From the NCBI RefSeq assembly GCF_002101395.1, contig NZ_CP019706.1, positions 4,030,001 to 4,094,000 of the forward strand: a stretch of 64,000 nucleotides of DNA. Reading direction: 5' to 3'. Positions 60,583 to 64,000 of the stretch are shown here, piece after piece (position 1 is the first letter of the stretch; every line of letters starts with the position of its first letter). Below the pieces are notes generated by a model, which worked only from the letters and a program-made list of their open reading frames with translations, did no database searches and was not told the DNA's origin. The translations under genes and the position numbers were made by a program. This DNA comes from Pantoea alhagi. GTDB taxonomy: Bacteria; Pseudomonadota; Gammaproteobacteria; Enterobacterales; Enterobacteriaceae.

Positions 60583-61719
60583 TCAGCAGCGCCAACCGGA
60601 TACAGGCACTCCCGCAGTGATTTCATTAACGGGGAATGACACGTCAGGTGCCGCCGGGACAGCGCCCAGCGAGCAAATCAGGCTAAAAATAAAGACACTC
60701 ATGTCATTTGCCGCCTGAGCAATGCCTTTTTCAGCTGCAGAGTAAGTCGTTGCCAGCAGGCTGGTCCCGCCGACATAAAGAAAATTCCATCCTATCCCCA
60801 TCAGAACCAGCGCACCGGCAAAAAATCCCCAGGTGACGCCGGAAAGCACCAGAGCGATATACGCGAGCAGGAGCAGGATCCCTGCAAGCATCATGGTAGT
60901 GACACCGAACCGGTCGATGAGTCTCCCGGTAAAAAAGGAGGGAACGAAACGACCCAGGATGTGGAGCTGGATGACCACAGCGATCTGGGAGAGGTCAAAT
61001 CCATAGTGTTTCATGGCAATGGGGGCGGCGGTCAGTCCCAGTACCATAATGCCAAACCCTGAAGCACCGGAAAAAAGCGCAACAAGATAAGCCGGCTGGG
61101 AAAGCACCCTGAACCACGGACGAGCCCCGGCCTGCGCTGACAGGTCACCGGGTTGCGCTGGCATGTGTAAACGCGACAGCAGAAGTAAACCCAGCGAAGC
61201 CAGTATGGCCATAAAGAGAAATGATCCCATATAGGCCACGTTGAAAAGTGTACTTCCATAGCTGGCCAGGAACGGGCCTGCCAGGGCAGCAACAACACCG
61301 CCAGCCAGGACCAGCGAAATGGCCTGGGTGCGGAAGGCCGGCAGCGCAACTTCACCCGCAGCAAAACGGAAAAACTGCGCAAAGGCCTGGTATATTCCCA
61401 GGAAAAACATCCCCAGACACAGTAGTATGAATGAATGCTGGATCATTGCCGCCATGGAAATGACGGCGGCCACAATCCCGCTCAGGGTACCGGTGATGAA
61501 TCCTGTTTTTCTGCCTGCCCGATCCATCCATAAAGAGGCGGGAAACATCACCAGTACGGTTCCCAGGCTTGCCATTGAAATGGGGACCGTCACCAGTGAA
61601 GCATCAGGCGTCAGCAGGGCCCCCGCCAGTCCGCCTATTGTCATTATCAGTACCGATATCGACTGAAAGATAGCCTGTGAACCCGCAAGTATCAGGACCT
61701 GCTGACGCATATTTCTCAT
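60583..61719 (-). CDS. MFS transporter, apparently 3'-altered
   Basis: 378 residues with about 11 predicted helices. TVLVMFPASLWMDRAGRKTGF is motif A and SGFGIMVLGLTAAPIAMKHYG the central part. The expected 12th helix is missing: after ICSLGAVPAAPDVSF the C-terminus is polar and unlike the family. A frameshift or small deletion near 60670 probably changed it, so activity is doubtful. Start ATG 61719. Confidence 0.75.
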   Translation of the reverse strand: MRNMRQQVLILAGSQAIFQSISVLIMTIGGLAGALLTPDASLVTVPISMASLGTVLVMFPASLWMDRAGRKTGFITGTLSGIVAAVISMAAMIQHSFILLCLGMFFLGIYQAFAQFFRFAAGEVALPAFRTQAISLVLAGGVVAALAGPFLASYGSTLFNVAYMGSFLFMAILASLGLLLLSRLHMPAQPGDLSAQAGARPWFRVLSQPAYLVALFSGASGFGIMVLGLTAAPIAMKHYGFDLSQIAVVIQLHILGRFVPSFFTGRLIDRFGVTTMMLAGILLLLAYIALVLSGVTWGFFAGALVLMGIGWNFLYVGGTSLLATTYSAAEKGIAQAANDMSVFIFSLICSLGAVPAAPDVSFPVNEITAGVPVSGWRC

Positions 61720-62090
61720 GTTGGTGAAGCTCCGGAATGAAATTAAGCAGACGGGGGAGTATCAGCCAGGCCTATGCCCGCCTGACGGAAACCAGATGAC
61801 GCAGCATCGGGCCAGGTCTGGGGCAGACGGAAATAACGGCTACGTTATTCAGCAGCTCATCCCGCGTACTGTTGGTGGAAGGAGTATACGGAGCATGGAC
61901 GGAGACACGTGAGAAGGCTTACAGCCAATTATCAATGAAAACGGGTCAATTCGACTGAACGGTTCCGACAGAGATACCCGCAGGTTCACCCGCAACCGCC
62001 TGTCGTGGCAGTGCTAATATTTTTTGTGAAGCGGGACAGAAGTTCAGGAGTCAGCGGGAAATAAGAAATACAGACAGGGGAGCCGGTCGG
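61720..62090. other. Gap upstream of the MFS gene
   Basis: No gene. Contains the second copy of the CAATGAAAACGGGTCAAT stretch (see 60548). Nothing else recognised. Confidence 0.4.
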
Positions 62091-62243
62091 TTATCCATCT
62101 CCAGGCCCCTCACCCTGATATTCCTCAAGTACACAGACATCGCAAAGATAAGCGAATGTAGCAAAATCCGTTATCAGACGAGCGAAACCTGTCTGAGTTT
62201 CACTATGATAAACGCCAAAGATGATCTGGCTATTTTTTAAACA
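62091..62243 (-). pseudogene. GNAT acetyltransferase, internal fragment
   Basis: The minus frame IIFGVYHSETQTGFARLITD, then FATFAYLCDVCVLEEYQGEG PG, matches strands 2-4 of a GNAT protein (VCVLEEYQGEGPG is the acetyl-CoA motif, degenerate). The rest is missing. It lies just before the icd terminator and may mark a boundary of the accessory zone. Confidence 0.7.
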
Positions 62244-62275
62244 GCCCTGGGAAGATTTTGAGGGAAGAAGCACAA

Positions 62276-62314
62276 ATAAAAAAGCCAACATAAATTTAAC
62301 ATTTTATGTTGGCT
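62276..62314 (-). terminator. Intrinsic terminator of icd
   Basis: 12-bp stem AGCCAACATAAA / TTTATGTTGGCT with an 8-nt loop, followed by TTTTTTATTTGTG on the minus strand, about 20 bp after the icd stop. Confidence 0.9.
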
Positions 62315-62333
62315 ATATGTTGTTAATCAGCGA

Positions 62334-63587
62334 TTACATGTTGTTGATAATCGCGTCGCCAAACTCTGAACATTTCAGCAGCTTGGCGCCTTCCATCAGA
62401 CGCTCAAAGTCATAGGTCACGGTTTTCGCGGCAATCGCGCCTTCCATGCCTTTAACAATCAGGTCTGCGGCTTCGAACCACTGCATGTGGCGCAACATCA
62501 TCTCAGCGGAAAGGATCACGGAACCCGGGTTCACTTTATCCTGGCCCGCATATTTCGGCGCGGTGCCGTGGGTAGCTTCAAACAGCGCGCACTCGTCACC
62601 GATGTTTGCGCCCGGAGCGATACCGATACCGCCAACCTGCGCCGCCAGGGCGTCAGAAATGTAGTCACCGTTCAGGTTCATACAGGCGATAACATCATAT
62701 TCAGCCGGACGCAGCAGGATCTGCTGCAGGAAGGCGTCAGCGATCACGTCTTTAATCACGATCTCTTTGCCGCTGTTCGGGTTCTTGATTTTCACCCACG
62801 GGCCACCATCGATCAGCTCACCGCCGAACTCTTCACGCGCCAGCTGGTAGCCCCAATCTTTAAAGGCACCTTCGGTGAATTTCATGATGTTGCCTTTGTG
62901 TACCAGCGTCACAGAATCGCGATCGTTGGTAATGGCATATTCAATCGCCGCACGCACCAGACGTTTGGTGCCTTCTTCAGAGCAAGGCTTCACGCCGATG
63001 CCGCACTGCTGCGGGAAACGGATTTTGGTTACACCCATCTCATCCTGCAGGAACTTGATGACTTTATCCGCTTCCGGCGTGCCCGCTTTCCACTCGATAC
63101 CGGCATAGATGTCTTCGCTGTTTTCACGGAAGATCACCATATCTGTATCCTGCGGACGCTTAACCGGGCTTGGAGTACCCTGATAGTAACGAACCGGACG
63201 CAGACAGATGTACAGGTCCAGCTGCTGACGCAGCGCAACGTTCAGAGAGCGGATACCGCCGCCAACCGGCGTGGTTAACGGACCTTTGATGGCAACGCGG
63301 TAATCCTTAATCAGGTCAAGGGTTTCCTCCGGCAGCCAGACATCCTGACCATACACCTGAGTTGATTTCTCACCGGTGTAAATTTCCATCCAGGAAATTT
63401 TTCGCTCGCCGTTGTAGGCTTTTTTCACAGCGGCATCAACCACTTTGATCATGACGGGAGAAACGTCTACGCCAATGCCATCACCCTCGATATAAGGGAT
63501 GATCGGATTAGCGGGAACAACCAGTTTTCCCTGATCGTCGAGAGTGATTTTCTGACCTTCCGCCGGAACAACTACTTTGCTTTCCAT
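62334..63587 (-). CDS. icd: NADP-dependent isocitrate dehydrogenase
   Basis: 417 residues, one more than E. coli Icd (416). It oxidises isocitrate to 2-oxoglutarate with NADP in the TCA cycle. Substrate site: RENSEDIYAGIEW includes Ser-113 of the phosphorylation loop NSED (target of AceK in E. coli), IEGDGIGVDVSP at the start, NLNGDYISDALAAQVGGIGIAPGANIGD near 305 for metal Asp residues, and ATHGTAPKYAGQDKVNPGS for NADP. Start at 63587 after GGAGAGG. Divergent from rluE. A strong terminator follows. Confidence 0.98.
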   Translation of the reverse strand: MESKVVVPAEGQKITLDDQGKLVVPANPIIPYIEGDGIGVDVSPVMIKVVDAAVKKAYNGERKISWMEIYTGEKSTQVYGQDVWLPEETLDLIKDYRVAIKGPLTTPVGGGIRSLNVALRQQLDLYICLRPVRYYQGTPSPVKRPQDTDMVIFRENSEDIYAGIEWKAGTPEADKVIKFLQDEMGVTKIRFPQQCGIGVKPCSEEGTKRLVRAAIEYAITNDRDSVTLVHKGNIMKFTEGAFKDWGYQLAREEFGGELIDGGPWVKIKNPNSGKEIVIKDVIADAFLQQILLRPAEYDVIACMNLNGDYISDALAAQVGGIGIAPGANIGDECALFEATHGTAPKYAGQDKVNPGSVILSAEMMLRHMQWFEAADLIVKGMEGAIAAKTVTYDFERLMEGAKLLKCSEFGDAIINNM

Positions 63588-63718
63588 TAACCTCTCCTTC
63601 GAGCGCTTTTTTGTTAATGATTTGTAAGATGCGCGTCAATACTACTTGAATATTGCCGTCGCGCCAATCATCTCAATTTCGCGTTATAATGCGCTCATTC
63701 AAGTCAAGTGCAAAGCTT

Positions 63719-64000
63719 ATGCGTAAAACAGTTGTTAATAATCACCGAGTTAAACGATTCAGCCGCCCTTCTCCTGCCAGGCCGCAGTATAAGGGGCCGC
63801 GGCGTGTAATCGTTTTTAACAAACCTTATGATGTTCTGCCGCAGTTTACCGATGAGGCGGGACGTTCCACCCTAAAAGATTTTATTCCGGTTAGTGGCGT
63901 TTATGCGGCAGGCCGGCTGGACCGCGACAGCGAAGGCCTGATGGTGCTGACCAACGATGGCGCGCTACAGGCAAAGCTGACCCAGCCGGGCAAGCGTACC
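63719..64000 (+). CDS. rluE: 23S rRNA pseudouridine(2457) synthase RluE, 5' part
   Basis: 94 residues at the window end (3' incomplete). NKPYDVLPQFTDEAGRSTLKDFIP and the catalytic GRLDRDSEGLMVLTNDG (Asp in RLDRD) match RluE of the RsuA/RluB family, which makes pseudouridine 2457 in 23S rRNA. In E. coli rluE also lies next to icd, so the gene order supports it. ATG 63719 chosen; TATAAT at 63685-63690 is a possible -10 box. Confidence 0.95.
   Translation, partial: MRKTVVNNHRVKRFSRPSPARPQYKGPRRVIVFNKPYDVLPQFTDEAGRSTLKDFIPVSGVYAAGRLDRDSEGLMVLTNDGALQAKLTQPGKRT

Noticed and set aside
62487..63278. 263-codon plus ORF inside icd
   Set aside because: Antisense shadow of icd; long only because of icd codon bias.

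Overview
The window looks like a chromosomal segment from an enterobacterium, most likely Erwiniaceae (Pantoea/Mixta/Erwinia type). This rests on the core genes icd, rluE, ybiI and yajD, the enterobacterial style of the small proteins, and an IS1222-like element, a family known from Pantoea agglomerans. The genus is an inference.

Layout. Positions 1-16 kb are mostly intact, well-spaced genes: a small HTH protein, ybiI, a convergent pair of Cys-rich paralogs, an AriR/YmgB-family protein, a manganese catalase, a His-rich periplasmic DUF4198 protein, a glutathione S-transferase, a membrane diguanylate cyclase, an amino-acid permease, a tRNA-like gene with an abnormal anticodon loop, and an arsBC pair without arsR. 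Two small ORFs (39 and 42 aa) are also present.

Positions 16-62 kb form an accessory, heavily rearranged zone. It consists of short regulator-plus-target cassettes: TetR with an MFS pump, CGNR regulator with an alpha/beta hydrolase, LysR with an MBL hydrolase and an alpha/beta hydrolase, ArsR with a DHA2 pump, MocR with an EamA exporter, and GlxA-type AraC next to an MFS gene. Between them lie truncated gene pieces (DUF1348, AraC, quinone reductase, MFS, TetR, chorismate mutase, RidA, SDR, amidase, GNAT), IS3-family elements (one inserted in another), and an AT-rich island at about 21-24 kb. That island carries a LysE exporter and a phytanoyl-CoA-dioxygenase-like gene with an in-frame amber codon.

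Two patterns tie this zone together. First, about 16 full or partial copies of one imperfect palindromic repeat (two hairpin arms, roughly TCCGCTTTTCGCTCA-AGCGGA and TCCGCT-TGTGCCAGAAGCGGAC) lie between genes from 16 to 60 kb and nowhere outside. Second, four promoters at 36.1, 38.4, 42.27 and 42.33 kb share one architecture: a TTGACA box, a 17-18 bp spacer, a TAGGTT/TAGATT box, and a CTAC-N6-GTAG operator over the spacer and -10 region. They precede a TetR gene, a periplasmic catalase-like peroxidase/cytochrome b561 operon, a decayed chorismate mutase gene and an unknown gene, and probably define one TetR regulon.

The right end (62.3-64 kb) returns to core genes: icd, and divergent from it rluE, which runs off the window. 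The 3' end of icd is a known phage integration site in E. coli, so the accessory zone may end at such a boundary. No integrase was seen here.
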